This document shows positions 1-8,715 of a DNA stretch of 64,000 nucleotides, piece after piece; positions within the stretch are counted from its first letter, which is position 1; every line of letters starts with the position of its first letter. The DNA lies in contig DASYQM010000188.1 of assembly GCA_036005525.1 (NCBI GenBank), positions 23,981 through 87,980 of the forward strand. Reading direction: 5' to 3'. The stretch comes from UBA9676 sp036005525. Lineage in GTDB: Bacteria; Actinomycetota; Actinomycetes; Streptosporangiales; Streptosporangiaceae. The notes under the pieces were generated by a model. The model was not told the origin of the DNA and made no database searches. It saw only the letters and a list, made by a program, of their open reading frames with translations. Position numbers and translations under genes: made by a program.

Positions 1-1
1 C

Positions 2-1261
2 GGGGTGCTGGTCACGGTCTTCCTGGCCCTGCCGGCGGTGGCGCTGTTCCGCCAGCAGGGCCTCAGCGGGGATGCGGCCTTTCTGGTCCCCGGCACCGCG
101 CTATTCGTCGTGCTGGTGGACCGGTGGGTGCTGGTCCGGGTCCCCCTGCCCCGCCACCGTCCGCTGCGGGACGTGATCGTGCTGTGGGTGATCGTCGTGC
201 TCGGCGCGGCCCTGTTCGTGGTGGGGCAGATGAACTGGCTGACGGCGCTGGCGGTGGCCGCGGCGGCCGCCGGCCGGTTCGCGGCCAGCTGGCCGCGGGC
301 GGTCATCGGCGTGGCGGCGTGCGCGGCCGTGGGGGTGGCGGTCAGCGTGTGGTACAACCTCGGCTACGGCGCCATGCTGGCGGCGTTCGGGGTGCCGCTG
401 CTGGGCGGGCTCTTCGCCTACAGCGCGGAGCGGCGCAACGTCCTTATCTTCACGCTGAACCAGACCCGGGCCGAGCTGGCCAGGATGGCGGTCGCGGAGG
501 AGCGGCTGCGGATCTCACGCGACCTGCACGACCTGCTCGGCCACAGCCTGTCGCTGATCGCGCTCAAGAGCGAGCTGGCCGGGCGCATGATCGAGTCGGA
601 CCCGCGGCGGGCGGCCCGGGAGATCGCCGAGCTCGAGGCGGTCGCCCGCCGCTCGCTGGCCGAGGTGCGGCAGGCGGTGACCGGCTACCGGCAGCCGAGC
701 CTGGCGGCCGAACTCGCCGCCGCCCGCCGGGCGCTGGCCGCGGCGGGGATCGACTGCCGGGTGGACGCGCCGGGTGCGTACGCGCTGCCACCGGAGGTGG
801 ACGCCCTGCTGGCGTGGACGGTGCGGGAAGGCAGCACCAACATCGTGCGGCACTCCGGTGCCCGGCACGCTGGGATCAGGGTCGAGGTGAGCGACGCCCG
901 GGCGGAAGCTGACCTGACCGATGACGGCGCCGGACCGCCGGCCGGCTCCCGTGCCGCCGGCGGCGAGGGCCAGACGCCGGCGTCCAGCACCGGGGCCGCT
1001 GGGCCGCCCGGCCCGGCCGGGGCCGGCCTGGCCGGGCTGGCGGAACGGGCGGCACGTCTTGGCGGCACGCTGCGGGCCGGCGCGGGCGAGCGCGGCGGGT
1101 TCCGGCTGCGGGTCAGCGTCCCGCTCCCGGCGCCCCAGTTCCATGACCGTGACGGGACTCTGGCAGCGACGGACGGCGATCCGCCAGGATCACACGCGGC
1201 AGGCCCGGCGGGCCGGGCGGTCCCGGCCGCCCCCGCCACCCCGGGCCAGGTGCCCCCGTGA
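2..1261 (+). CDS. Sensor histidine kinase, DesK/NarX type (5' partial)
   Basis: Membrane sensor kinase; the reading frame is already open at the window edge, so the N-terminus is missing. Several hydrophobic segments fill roughly the first 140 visible residues. A HisKA_3 dimerisation helix follows with the phospho-acceptor motif RDLHDLLGHSLS (about residue 170), then a degenerate HATPase region with an N-box-like stretch (EGSTNIVRHSGARHAG) and a G-box-like GAGLAGLAERAARLGG. A Pro/Ala/Gly-rich tail of about 45 residues closes the protein. The stop overlaps the start of the response regulator by 4 nt (GTGA), so the two are translationally coupled. It should autophosphorylate on the His and pass phosphate to that partner. 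The signal is unknown; DesK relatives sense membrane state. Confidence 0.9.
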   Translation, partial: GVLVTVFLALPAVALFRQQGLSGDAAFLVPGTALFVVLVDRWVLVRVPLPRHRPLRDVIVLWVIVVLGAALFVVGQMNWLTALAVAAAAAGRFAASWPRAVIGVAACAAVGVAVSVWYNLGYGAMLAAFGVPLLGGLFAYSAERRNVLIFTLNQTRAELARMAVAEERLRISRDLHDLLGHSLSLIALKSELAGRMIESDPRRAAREIAELEAVARRSLAEVRQAVTGYRQPSLAAELAAARRALAAAGIDCRVDAPGAYALPPEVDALLAWTVREGSTNIVRHSGARHAGIRVEVSDARAEADLTDDGAGPPAGSRAAGGEGQTPASSTGAAGPPGPAGAGLAGLAERAARLGGTLRAGAGERGGFRLRVSVPLPAPQFHDRDGTLAATDGDPPGSHAAGPAGRAVPAAPATPGQVPP

Positions 1262-1866
1262 GCGTGCGCATCATGATCGCGGAGGACCAGACCATGGTCC
1301 GCCAGGCGCTGGTCGCCCTGCTCGAACTCGAAGACGACATCACCGTGGTTGCCCAGGCCGCCAGCGGGGCCGAGGCGATCGCCATGGCCAGCCGCTACCA
1401 GCCGGACGTGGCGCTGCTGGACATCGAGATGCCGGGCCCGGACGGGATCGAGGTCGCGCGCAGGCTGACGGCCGACGGCTTCCGCGGCAGGATCGTGATC
1501 GTCACCACGTTCGGCCGGCCCGGTTACCTGGCGGCCGCGATGGCGGCGGGCGCCAGCGGGTTCCTGCTGAAGGACGCCCCGGCGGCGGAGCTGGCGACGG
1601 CGATCCGGCGGGTGCACGCTGGCGAGCGGGTGGTCGATCCCGCACTGGCCGCGGCCGCGCTGGCCGAGGGAGCCAGCCCGCTGACCGCGCGCGAAGCCGA
1701 GGTGCTGGCTGCCGCGCGCGGGCATGCGTCCATCGCCGACCTGGCCGGGCGGCTGCACCTGTCCCAGGGGACGGTCCGCAACCACCTGTCCGCGGCGATC
1801 CAGAAACTCGGCGCGCGCAACCGCGCCGAAGCGGTCCAGATCGCCGAGCGCAAAGGCTGGCTCTGA
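1258..1866 (+). CDS. LuxR/NarL-family response regulator
   Basis: Cytoplasmic DNA-binding response regulator of 202 residues. The receiver domain covers residues 3-118, with acidic residues E9/D10 and the phospho-acceptor D55 in VALLDIEMPG. The conserved Thr and Lys of the receiver are in IVTTFG and LLKDAP. A LuxR-type helix-turn-helix lies at about residues 140-200 (LTAREAEVLAAARGH and LSQGTVRNHLSAAIQKLG). The GTG start lies within the kinase stop, so the pair forms a coupled two-component system of the DesKR type. The target regulon cannot be read from the window. Confidence 0.93.
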   Translation: MSVRIMIAEDQTMVRQALVALLELEDDITVVAQAASGAEAIAMASRYQPDVALLDIEMPGPDGIEVARRLTADGFRGRIVIVTTFGRPGYLAAAMAAGASGFLLKDAPAAELATAIRRVHAGERVVDPALAAAALAEGASPLTAREAEVLAAARGHASIADLAGRLHLSQGTVRNHLSAAIQKLGARNRAEAVQIAERKGWL

Positions 1867-1948
1867 CGCGCCTGAGACGGCGTGCCGCCGTCGTGGCCAG
1901 GCAGTAATTCGCTGGCGTCGGCCGGCCAGGAGCGCGTTAGCTGGAATC

Positions 1949-3004
1949 GTGCAGCCCGAACGCTTCGATCCCGCCGCCGATGCGGCGGCCACCCGCCTGT
2001 GTCACGAGATGTACCTCGCCGGGCTGCCCGTCGATGCGCCGAACACGCCCGGGATGTCGCAGCGCGCCTTCACGGGCTGGCTGGCGAAGGGGTGGACGGC
2101 AGCCCGGCCGGAGGCTTGGCTGGTCCGGGACGGATCGGGCCAGGTGCGCGGGTGGTATCTGCTCACCCTGCCGGAACGCGAGAACACGCACATCGCCTAC
2201 CTCGACCCGCTGGTCGCCCCGGCATGCCGGCGGCGCGGAATCGGGACGGAGCTGGTCCGGCACGCGGCGGCGGAGGCGCACCGGCGGGGCCGCCGGGTGC
2301 TGGCGGCGGAGGCGAGGGAAGGCGCCCCGGCCGCGGCGTTCTGGCGGGCGCTCGGCGGCACTCCGGGCATCACCGAGGCGTCCCGGCTGCTCCGCCTGGA
2401 CACCATCCCGGCGGGGCGGCTGGCCCTGCTCCGGGCACGGGCGCAGTCGGCGGCGCAGGGCTACTCGCTGCTGTCCTGGGAGGGGCAGATCCCCGAGGAG
2501 CATCACGCGGCAGTGGCCGCCCTGAACCAGGTCATGGGGGACGCGCCGCGCGATGAGGGACAGGAGGAGCAGCGCTGGGACGAGGCGCGGGTGCGCGAGT
2601 CGCAGCAGCGGGTCGCCGCGCAGGGGCTGCGCTACTACACGGTGGCCGCCCGCTCCGAGCGCACCGGCGAACTCGCCGGGATGACCCAGGTTGGGGTCGA
2701 CCCGTTCACGCCACGCTGGGCCTTCCAGGAGATGACCGCGGTGGCCCGGCCGCACCGGGGGCACCGGCTCGGGCTGCTGGTCAAGGTCGCCATGCTGGAG
2801 TTGCTGGCCGACTGTGAGCCACTGGTGAAGCGGATCTACACATCCAACGCGAATACCAACGAGCACATGGTCGCCATCAACGTTGAACTCGGTTTCCAGG
2901 TCATCGACCACTGGCGGTCGTGGGAGCTGCCGGTGGCCGCCATGCTGGCACCGCCGGGAGCAGCCCAGCCGGGGACCGCCGGGTCGGGGACTGCTCAGTC
3001 GTAG
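1949..3004 (+). CDS. GNAT family N-acetyltransferase, two tandem GNAT domains
   Basis: Predicted acetyltransferase of about 351 residues with two GNAT folds. The first has the acetyl-CoA-binding motif-A-like segment ACRRRGIGTELV (about residues 90-105). The second includes RPHRGHRLGLLVKVAMLE, then NANTNEHMVAINVELGF, typical of motif B. This double-GNAT layout is common in actinobacteria; the substrate is unknown. The GTG at 1949 is chosen because upstream frame is arginine/proline-rich shadow of the regulator gene and similarity begins just after it; no strong ribosome-binding site is seen. The 3' end overlaps the convergent era gene by 10 bp. Confidence 0.82.
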   Translation: MQPERFDPAADAAATRLCHEMYLAGLPVDAPNTPGMSQRAFTGWLAKGWTAARPEAWLVRDGSGQVRGWYLLTLPERENTHIAYLDPLVAPACRRRGIGTELVRHAAAEAHRRGRRVLAAEAREGAPAAAFWRALGGTPGITEASRLLRLDTIPAGRLALLRARAQSAAQGYSLLSWEGQIPEEHHAAVAALNQVMGDAPRDEGQEEQRWDEARVRESQQRVAAQGLRYYTVAARSERTGELAGMTQVGVDPFTPRWAFQEMTAVARPHRGHRLGLLVKVAMLELLADCEPLVKRIYTSNANTNEHMVAINVELGFQVIDHWRSWELPVAAMLAPPGAAQPGTAGSGTAQS

Positions 3005-3999
3005 AAGCCCAGCCGGCGCAGCTGCCTGGGATCGCGCTGCCAGTCCTTGGCCACCTTGACCCGCAGGTCGAGGTAGACCTTCGTGCCGAGCAGTGCCTCG
3101 ATCTGGTGCCGCGCCCTGGTGCCGACGTCCTTCAGGCGGGCGCCCTTGGCGCCGATGACGATCGACTTCTGGCTGGGGCGCTCGACGTAGAGCTGTGCGT
3201 ACACGTCGACCAGGTCATCGCGGCCGGCCCGCGGTCCCATCTCATCTACCACCACGGCGATGGAATGGGGCAGCTCGTCCCTGACCCCTTCCAGGGCCGC
3301 TTCCCGGATCAGCTCGGCGACGAGCACCTGCTCGGGCTCGTCGGTGAGCTCGCCCTCCGGGTAGAGCGGCTCACCCGGCGGCAGGTGGGACACGAGCACC
3401 TCGGTCAGCACGTCGAGCTGGAAGCCGGTCACGGCGGAGACCGGCACGATGTCGGCCCAGTCGCCGAGGCCGGCCACCGCGGCCAGCTGCGCGGCCACCT
3501 GCTCGGCCGGGGCCCGGTCGGTCTTGGTGATGATGGCCACGACCGGGGTCTTGCCGATGCCGCCAAGTTCGGTGGCCAGGTACCTGTCCCCGGGCCCGAT
3601 CCGGTCCGGCGCGGGCACGCAGAACCCGATCACGTCGACCTCGGTCAGCGTGGACCGGGCCAGGCTGTCCAGCCGCTCCCCCAGCAGCGTCCGGGGCCGG
3701 TGCAGGCCAGGCGTATCGATGATCACCAGCTGGGCGTCCGGCCGGTGCACGATCCCCCGGATCGCGCGCCGGGTGGTCTGCGGGCGGCTGCTGGTGATCG
3801 CCACCTTCGCGCCGACGAGCGCGTTCATCAGCGTGGACTTGCCGACGTTCGGCCGCCCGGCGAAGCAGGCGAAACCCGACCTGAACCCCGGCGTTTCCGG
3901 TACCACGCGGAGCGCGGGCTGGCCCACGGCCGTCCCCGCACCCGCTCGCGGCTGTCCCTGCGGCACTCTCACGCACCGATTCTCCCGCACTGGCGGCAC
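2995..3999 (-). CDS. era: GTPase Era (30S ribosome assembly)
   Basis: Era binds the 3' end of 16S rRNA and helps mature the 30S subunit. G1 is GRPNVGKS (residues 48-55), the switch region has RPQTTRR, G3 is DTPG, G4 is TKTD, and the C-terminal KH domain has KGARLKDVGTRARHQIE. Length is 334 residues because of a roughly 40-residue N-terminal extension rich in Pro/Gly/Ala. The GTG at 3999 is kept because GGGAGG sits 6 nt upstream. It is the downstream gene of the ybeY/corC/era neighbourhood, a conserved arrangement for rRNA processing. Confidence 0.95.
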   Translation of the reverse strand: MPPVRENRCVRVPQGQPRAGAGTAVGQPALRVVPETPGFRSGFACFAGRPNVGKSTLMNALVGAKVAITSSRPQTTRRAIRGIVHRPDAQLVIIDTPGLHRPRTLLGERLDSLARSTLTEVDVIGFCVPAPDRIGPGDRYLATELGGIGKTPVVAIITKTDRAPAEQVAAQLAAVAGLGDWADIVPVSAVTGFQLDVLTEVLVSHLPPGEPLYPEGELTDEPEQVLVAELIREAALEGVRDELPHSIAVVVDEMGPRAGRDDLVDVYAQLYVERPSQKSIVIGAKGARLKDVGTRARHQIEALLGTKVYLDLRVKVAKDWQRDPRQLRRLGFYD

Positions 4000-4067
4000 A
4001 TCCGGCCTCCCGCCCGCCGCCGGCGCCGGATCTGCCCGGATCGGGGCCGTGGGGTCCGGGTGATGGG

Positions 4068-5033
4068 TCAGGGCAGCCAGCGCAGCCAGGTGCCGTGCGG
4101 GTCGGTGATGGCCAGCAGGGTGTGGCCGTCCTGGACGATCTGGAACGACGAGTCGCCGGTGGCGGGCGCCGCGACATTCAGGACCTGTGGCACGTCGTTC
4201 GCCAGCCAGACCGCGTCCAGGCCGCGGACGATCTCCGCGAACCGCCTGCGCTCGGAGTCGCTCAGATAGCCGAGCACCGCGGAGTGGTAGATCACGAGCG
4301 TGACGCCCGACGGCGCCCGGCTTGCGAGTGCGGGCAGATCGGTCAGCAGATCGCCGCGATGCACGGCCGGCGGCTCACGCCGGGCGGTGGCGACCGCGCC
4401 CATCAGGCGCTGCCTGCGGCCCCGTTCGCCGGGCCACAGCAGGCAGTCGAGCCACCGCATGTCCGCGTCGCTGGCGACGTCGAGCGGGTTGAGATCGAGA
4501 CCGGCCCGCCAGCTCACGGCGGGCACCCGGTCCGGCAGCGGCACCGGGCCGCTGGGCTTGCAGTGCAGCACCGGTGCCTGCGGATCGGTCCCGGTGATCC
4601 GGTGCCCGGCGTAGTCGTAGGAGTAGTGGTCGGGCAGCAGCGTCAGCCCGGCACTGGCACCGACCTCGAGCAGCGCCAGCGGCTGGGGGAGCAGCATCAG
4701 GGCCGGCAGCAGGCTCGCGCACCGCGCCGGCTCGTTCGTCTGGGTACGCCTGGCCTGGATGACCACCGCCAGCTCCGCCCCCCGGTCGGCCACCACCTCC
4801 CGCAATGAGGCGATGTCGGCCGGCCGGCCCAGCAGGTATCGCGCGGCGGCGAAGAGCAGGTTCGGCTGCCGCTTGGCGGGCGGCAGCGCGGCGAGAAAGG
4901 CCTGCACCGACGGATCGTCGGCCACCTCGGCCGCCAGGATCTCGTAGGGCCGTGAGCGCCCCCGCGCCATCCGGGAGAATGCCAGGTAGTTATCCCGGAT
5001 GCTGCCCGACAGGTCGTGGCCGGCCATCGACAT
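4068..5033 (-). CDS. DUF2332 family protein
   Basis: A 321-residue soluble protein of the actinobacterial DUF2332 family, function unknown. Recognisable blocks are the N-terminal LAFSRMARGRSRPYEILA, the central LLEVGASAGLTLL, which resembles a glycine-rich SAM-binding loop, and VTLVIYHSAVLGYLS towards the C-terminus. The loop suggests a Rossmann, methyltransferase-like fold, but that is inference. It lies between era and the cytidine-deaminase-like gene, both on the same strand. Confidence 0.85.
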   Translation of the reverse strand: MSMAGHDLSGSIRDNYLAFSRMARGRSRPYEILAAEVADDPSVQAFLAALPPAKRQPNLLFAAARYLLGRPADIASLREVVADRGAELAVVIQARRTQTNEPARCASLLPALMLLPQPLALLEVGASAGLTLLPDHYSYDYAGHRITGTDPQAPVLHCKPSGPVPLPDRVPAVSWRAGLDLNPLDVASDADMRWLDCLLWPGERGRRQRLMGAVATARREPPAVHRGDLLTDLPALASRAPSGVTLVIYHSAVLGYLSDSERRRFAEIVRGLDAVWLANDVPQVLNVAAPATGDSSFQIVQDGHTLLAITDPHGTWLRWLP

Positions 5034-5059
5034 ATCTGCACGCTAACCGGGGCGAGGGG

Positions 5060-5398
5060 TCAGGGGCTCAGGGTGGCCCGGATGGCGCCGTCGGCGCCGA
5101 CGTGGAAGACCACCGCCCCCGGGCCGACGTCCCGCACCACCGCCAGGTCGCCCGGGTCTGGTTCGTCGGCGTCGCTGACCAGGGCGGCCGCCTCCAGGAC
5201 CGTGGCCCCGCTGGACACCGCCATCGCCACGGCCAGGCGCAACGCCGAGAGCCGCAGTGTCGGCAGGTTCACCGCGGCCGCGGCGTACGTCCGGCCCGTC
5301 TCGTCCCGCACCGCCGCGCCCTCGGCCGCCGCGACGCGGGCACGCGCGGAACGCGCCAGGGTGATGATCTTCTCGTCTTCCGTGCCGGGGCCGCCCAC
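5060..5398 (-). CDS. Cytidine-deaminase-like protein lacking the zinc site
   Basis: A 112-residue protein related to the small cytidine-deaminase-fold proteins found next to corC/era in actinobacteria. Residues 8-85 follow the fold (AVRDETGRTYAAAAVNLPTLRLSALRLAVAMAVSSGA), but no H/C-A-E motif and no PCxxC motif are present; the protein has no cysteine. It therefore cannot bind the catalytic zinc and is unlikely to deaminate cytidine. A structural, regulatory or ligand-binding role is possible. Family assignment rests on position and residual pattern, so it is moderately sure. Confidence 0.7.
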   Translation of the reverse strand: MGGPGTEDEKIITLARSARARVAAAEGAAVRDETGRTYAAAAVNLPTLRLSALRLAVAMAVSSGATVLEAAALVSDADEPDPGDLAVVRDVGPGAVVFHVGADGAIRATLSP

Positions 5399-5425
5399 GG
5401 CGCAGATTCTAACCGAGACCTTTCA

Positions 5426-5466
5426 CGCATTCCGGTCATTCCGGCGTCCGCTTTGACCGGAATGCG
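5426..5466. terminator. Perfect 13-bp inverted repeat between corC-like gene and deaminase-like gene
   Basis: Left arm CGCATTCCGGTCA at 5426-5438 and right arm TGACCGGAATGCG at 5454-5466 are exact reverse complements around a 15-nt loop. Both flanking genes run on the minus strand, so the hairpin sits between cistrons. There is no T-run, which is common for actinobacterial terminators. It may attenuate read-through or mark an RNA-processing site; a protein operator is also possible because the arms are an exact palindrome. Confidence 0.6.
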
Positions 5467-5519
5467 GGCACCAGACCCGGGAGCCGCCCGCGACGTGCCC
5501 CGTGCTGGTGGGCGGCGGC

Positions 5520-6824
5520 CTACTGGCCGTTCCGGGACTGCCCGTCCGGTCCGCCGGCCTGGGCGCCCGGCGTCTCCCGCTCCACGGTCACCGTTCCGAT
5601 CCGGTTCCGGCGGCCCGCCAGGCTCTCCGCGGTCAGCGTCAGCCCGGAAACGGTGGCGACCGACCCGGCGATCGGCACCCGGCCGAGCGCGTAGGCGAGC
5701 AGGCCGCCGACCGTCTCCACGTCCTCGGCATCGATGCTGACCCCGAACAGCTCCTCAAGGTCGGTCACGGGGAGCCGGGCCGTCACCCGGGCCCGCCCGG
5801 GACCCAGCCAGTCCACGATCGGCTGCTCCTGGTCGTACTCGTCGGTGATCTCGCCGACGATCTCCTCCAGGATGTCCTCGATGGTGACCAGGCCCGCCGT
5901 CCCGCCGTACTCGTCGATGACGATCGCGAGGTGGATCTGGCGCGCCTGCATCTCCCGCAGCAGCGCATCCACCGGCTTGCTCTCGGGCACGAACGTGGCC
6001 GGCCGCATCACCGTATCGACCTTTGTCACCGACTCGCTGTCCTGGTTGTTCTCGATGTGCTGCACCAGATCCTTGAGGTAGGCGATGCCGATCACGTCGT
6101 CCAGGTTCTCGCCGACCACGGGGATCCGTGAGAAACCGCTGCGCAAGGCCAGCGAGAGCGCCTGCCGGACGGTTTTGCCGCGCTCGACGAAGACCATGTC
6201 GGTGCGGGGCACCATAACCTCGCGCACGATGGTCTCGCCCAGCTCGAACACCGACTGCATCATCGCGCTCTCGCCCGGCTCGATCACCCGGCGCTGCTCA
6301 AGCAGGTCCACCAGACCCCGCAGTTCCTCCTCGGAGGCGAGCGCGCCTTCCCTGGTGCCCCGGCCCGATGTGAGCACGCCGCCGGCCGCGAGCAGCATCC
6401 GCGGCAGCGGCCCGAACACCCGCACGACCGGGTAGAGGATGCCGGCGGCCGCGACCGCGAGCCGCCCCTCGTACTTGCGGCCCAGCATCCGGGGAGCGAT
6501 CCCGGCGACCGCGAGCAGCACAACCGCCATCACGGCCACCGCGATGAGGAACGTCCGCCAGCCGGAACCCAGCCAGTGCAGGAGCGCCGCCGTCACGAGC
6601 ACTGTCGCGGCGACCTCACAGCAGATCTGGACCAGCAGCAGCACGCTCAGGTAGACCGGCGCGTCGGCGAGCACAGCCGGGAGCCGCCCGGCCCCACGGC
6701 CTTCCCTGGCACGGGTCAGTTCCCTGCCACCCGCACGGGAGACGCGGATCAGGGCGACTTCGGTGGCAACACACAGCCCTGCCAGCAGCGCGAGCACCAG
6801 AGCGGCGGCTACCAGCCACGCCAT
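5520..6824 (-). CDS. HlyC/CorC (CNNM-type) transporter-associated protein
   Basis: Membrane protein of 434 residues: an N-terminal DUF21/CNNM domain with about three to four transmembrane helices (residues 1-140), then a tandem CBS pair (about 190-320, with VMVPRTDMVFVERGKT and VIDEYGGTAGLVTIEDILEE), then a CorC_HlyC domain. The DEYGG...T-EDI-EE motif is diagnostic. Members are linked to Mg2+/Co2+ homeostasis. The ATG at 6824 starts at the first membrane helix; the open frame upstream is the ybeY shadow. It lies 7 nt after ybeY, as one operon. Confidence 0.92.
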   Translation of the reverse strand: MAWLVAAALVLALLAGLCVATEVALIRVSRAGGRELTRAREGRGAGRLPAVLADAPVYLSVLLLVQICCEVAATVLVTAALLHWLGSGWRTFLIAVAVMAVVLLAVAGIAPRMLGRKYEGRLAVAAAGILYPVVRVFGPLPRMLLAAGGVLTSGRGTREGALASEEELRGLVDLLEQRRVIEPGESAMMQSVFELGETIVREVMVPRTDMVFVERGKTVRQALSLALRSGFSRIPVVGENLDDVIGIAYLKDLVQHIENNQDSESVTKVDTVMRPATFVPESKPVDALLREMQARQIHLAIVIDEYGGTAGLVTIEDILEEIVGEITDEYDQEQPIVDWLGPGRARVTARLPVTDLEELFGVSIDAEDVETVGGLLAYALGRVPIAGSVATVSGLTLTAESLAGRRNRIGTVTVERETPGAQAGGPDGQSRNGQ

Positions 6825-6831
6825 CGCAGCA

Positions 6832-7350
6832 TCACCCGGATTCGTTCTGCGCCTTCGGATCCCGGCCGGCCGCGTGCCCGGCACGCCAGCCACCCAGGAG
6901 CCGGTCCTGCAGCCCGAACATCGTGGCACGCTCTTCCGGGTCGGCGTGATCATATCCGAGCAGGTGCAGGATGCCGTGGGTGCACAGCATCTCCAGCTCG
7001 TCCGCCACCGGGTGCTGTGCTGCCCGCGCCTGCTCGGTGGCGACCTCCGGGCACAGCACGACGTCACCGAGCAGCCCAGGGACCAGGCCCGGCTCGCCGC
7101 CGCGGTCGGCGCGGTCGCTCCCGGGCGGCGGCGGCCTCAGCTCGTCCATGGGGAAGGCAAGGACATCGGTCGGCCCGGGCTCACCGAGCCAGCGCTGGTG
7201 CAGGTCGGCTATGGTGCCCGGGTCGACCAGCAGAACGGACAGCTCCGCGAGTGGGTGCATGCGCATGGCGCCGAGCACGTACCGGGCCAGCGCCGCCAGG
7301 GCAGGCTCATCCACCGCGATCCCCGACTCGTTGGCGACCTCAATGCTCAC
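6832..7350 (-). CDS. ybeY: Endoribonuclease YbeY (16S rRNA maturation)
   Basis: Zinc-dependent endoribonuclease for 16S rRNA 3'-end maturation and ribosome quality control. The metal site motif is HGILHLLGYDHADPEE with H125, H129 and H135. Length is 172 residues; an extra loop PPPPGSDRADRGGEPG interrupts the fold around residues 73-88. It sits between phoH and the CorC-type gene, the standard phoH-ybeY-corC-era order. Confidence 0.95.
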   Translation of the reverse strand: MSIEVANESGIAVDEPALAALARYVLGAMRMHPLAELSVLLVDPGTIADLHQRWLGEPGPTDVLAFPMDELRPPPPGSDRADRGGEPGLVPGLLGDVVLCPEVATEQARAAQHPVADELEMLCTHGILHLLGYDHADPEERATMFGLQDRLLGGWRAGHAAGRDPKAQNESG

Positions 7351-7382
7351 GGCCGGCCGCCTTTCACCGGGCCCGTCGGCCG

Positions 7383-8525
7383 CTAAGCACGGGGGCCAAC
7401 GCCACGGGAGGTCCCCCGGCCACCTTCGCGCTGCGCGCGGTCACGCACGCCCTCGCGGCGCCCGTTGCCAGGCAGCCGCTGCGCCCGCCCCGGGGCCGCG
7501 CGGGTGCGCGCGTCATAGGCTGCGTAGGCGTCCACGATGTCGCTGACCAGCCGGTGCCGCACCACGTCGTGGCTGGTCAGCCGGGAGAAGTAGATGTCTT
7601 CCACGCCGTCGAGGATCTCCTGGACGAGCTGCAGGCCGCCGGCCTGGCCGGCCGGCAGGTCCACCTGGGTGATGTCACCGGTGACCACCATCTTGGAGCC
7701 GAAGCCGAGCCGCGTGAGGAACATCTTCATCTGCTCGGCAGAGGTGTTCTGCGCCTCGTCCAGGATGATGAACGAGTCGTTGAGCGTCCGGCCGCGCATG
7801 TAGGCCAGCGGCGCGACCTCGATCGTCCCGGCGGCCATCAGCCGCGGGATCGACTCCGGGTCCAGCATGTCGTGCAGCGCGTCGTACAACGGCCGCAGGT
7901 AGGGGTCGATCTTCTCGTAGAGGGTGCCGGGCAGGAAACCGAGGCGCTCCCCGGCCTCCACCGCGGGCCGGGTGAGGATGATCCTGGTCACTTCCTTGGC
8001 CTGCAGTGCCTTGACCGCTTTGGCCATCGCGAGGTAGGTCTTCCCGGTCCCGGCCGGCCCAATGCAGAAGACGATCGTGTGCTCGTCGATCGCGTCCACA
8101 TACCGCTTCTGGTTGAGCGTCTTGGGGCGGATCGTCCGGCCGCGGGAGGACAGGATGTCGAGGGTCAGCACATCCGCCGGGCGAACGCCCGATTTGCGAC
8201 GGAGCATGGACACGATCCGCTCCACCGCGCCGGGCGTGAGCTCCGCGCCCCCGGCGAGCAGCGCGGTGAGCTCCTCGAACAGCTCAGCGACCACGGCCGT
8301 CTCCGCCGGCGCACCGGAGATCGTGATCTCGTTGCCGCGGACGTGGATGTCGGCGTCGAACGAGTCCTCGATCACCCGCAGCAGCTCGTCACCGGATCCC
8401 AGCAGGCTGACCATCGAATGATCATCGGGGATGACGACCTTGACCTGGGTGGGCTCGGCGGCCGGTGGGCCGGCGGGAGATTCACCGCGGGTGCGGTTCC
8501 GGGGATCGCCGGACGTGTCTGTCAA
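7383..8525 (-). CDS. PhoH family ATPase
   Basis: Cytoplasmic P-loop ATPase of 380 residues. Residues about 28-110 form the N-terminal KH-like region. The ATPase part has Walker A GPAGTGKT (156-163), the motif LTRPAVEAGERLGFLPG, and Walker B FIILDEAQN (252-260), followed by MVVTGDITQVDLP. These match PhoH/PhoL proteins that are genetically linked to YbeY and probably act on RNA. The last 40 residues are Arg/Gly-rich and probably disordered. Upstream of ybeY in the same operon. Confidence 0.94.
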   Translation of the reverse strand: MTDTSGDPRNRTRGESPAGPPAAEPTQVKVVIPDDHSMVSLLGSGDELLRVIEDSFDADIHVRGNEITISGAPAETAVVAELFEELTALLAGGAELTPGAVERIVSMLRRKSGVRPADVLTLDILSSRGRTIRPKTLNQKRYVDAIDEHTIVFCIGPAGTGKTYLAMAKAVKALQAKEVTRIILTRPAVEAGERLGFLPGTLYEKIDPYLRPLYDALHDMLDPESIPRLMAAGTIEVAPLAYMRGRTLNDSFIILDEAQNTSAEQMKMFLTRLGFGSKMVVTGDITQVDLPAGQAGGLQLVQEILDGVEDIYFSRLTSHDVVRHRLVSDIVDAYAAYDARTRAAPGRAQRLPGNGRREGVRDRAQREGGRGTSRGVGPRA

Positions 8526-8601
8526 TTCCTTGTCTCCGAAGGGGCGCAGGCGCGTGCCCGCGGTCGCATGGTCCCCATGCTATCCGCGCGGTGCGGAGGC
8601 T

Positions 8602-8678
8602 CCGGCAATAGAACTGCCGGCCTCGCGGGCCGACGCATCCCGCCTGGCGGTGTGGGGCTTGCCATCCGGGCGCGGATG
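8602..8678 (-). terminator. Two hairpins between the HIT gene and phoH
   Basis: Hairpin one is CCGGCA-(7 nt)-TGCCGG at 8602-8620. Hairpin two is CATCCG-GGCG-CGGATG at 8663-8678. They lie in the 190-bp spacer downstream of the HIT gene and upstream of phoH (both minus strand), so they may end the HIT transcript. No T-run is present. Confidence 0.4.
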
Positions 8679-8715
8679 ACCCGCCCCCTTTTCCGGCGTC
8701 CCATTGCCGGCGCCT

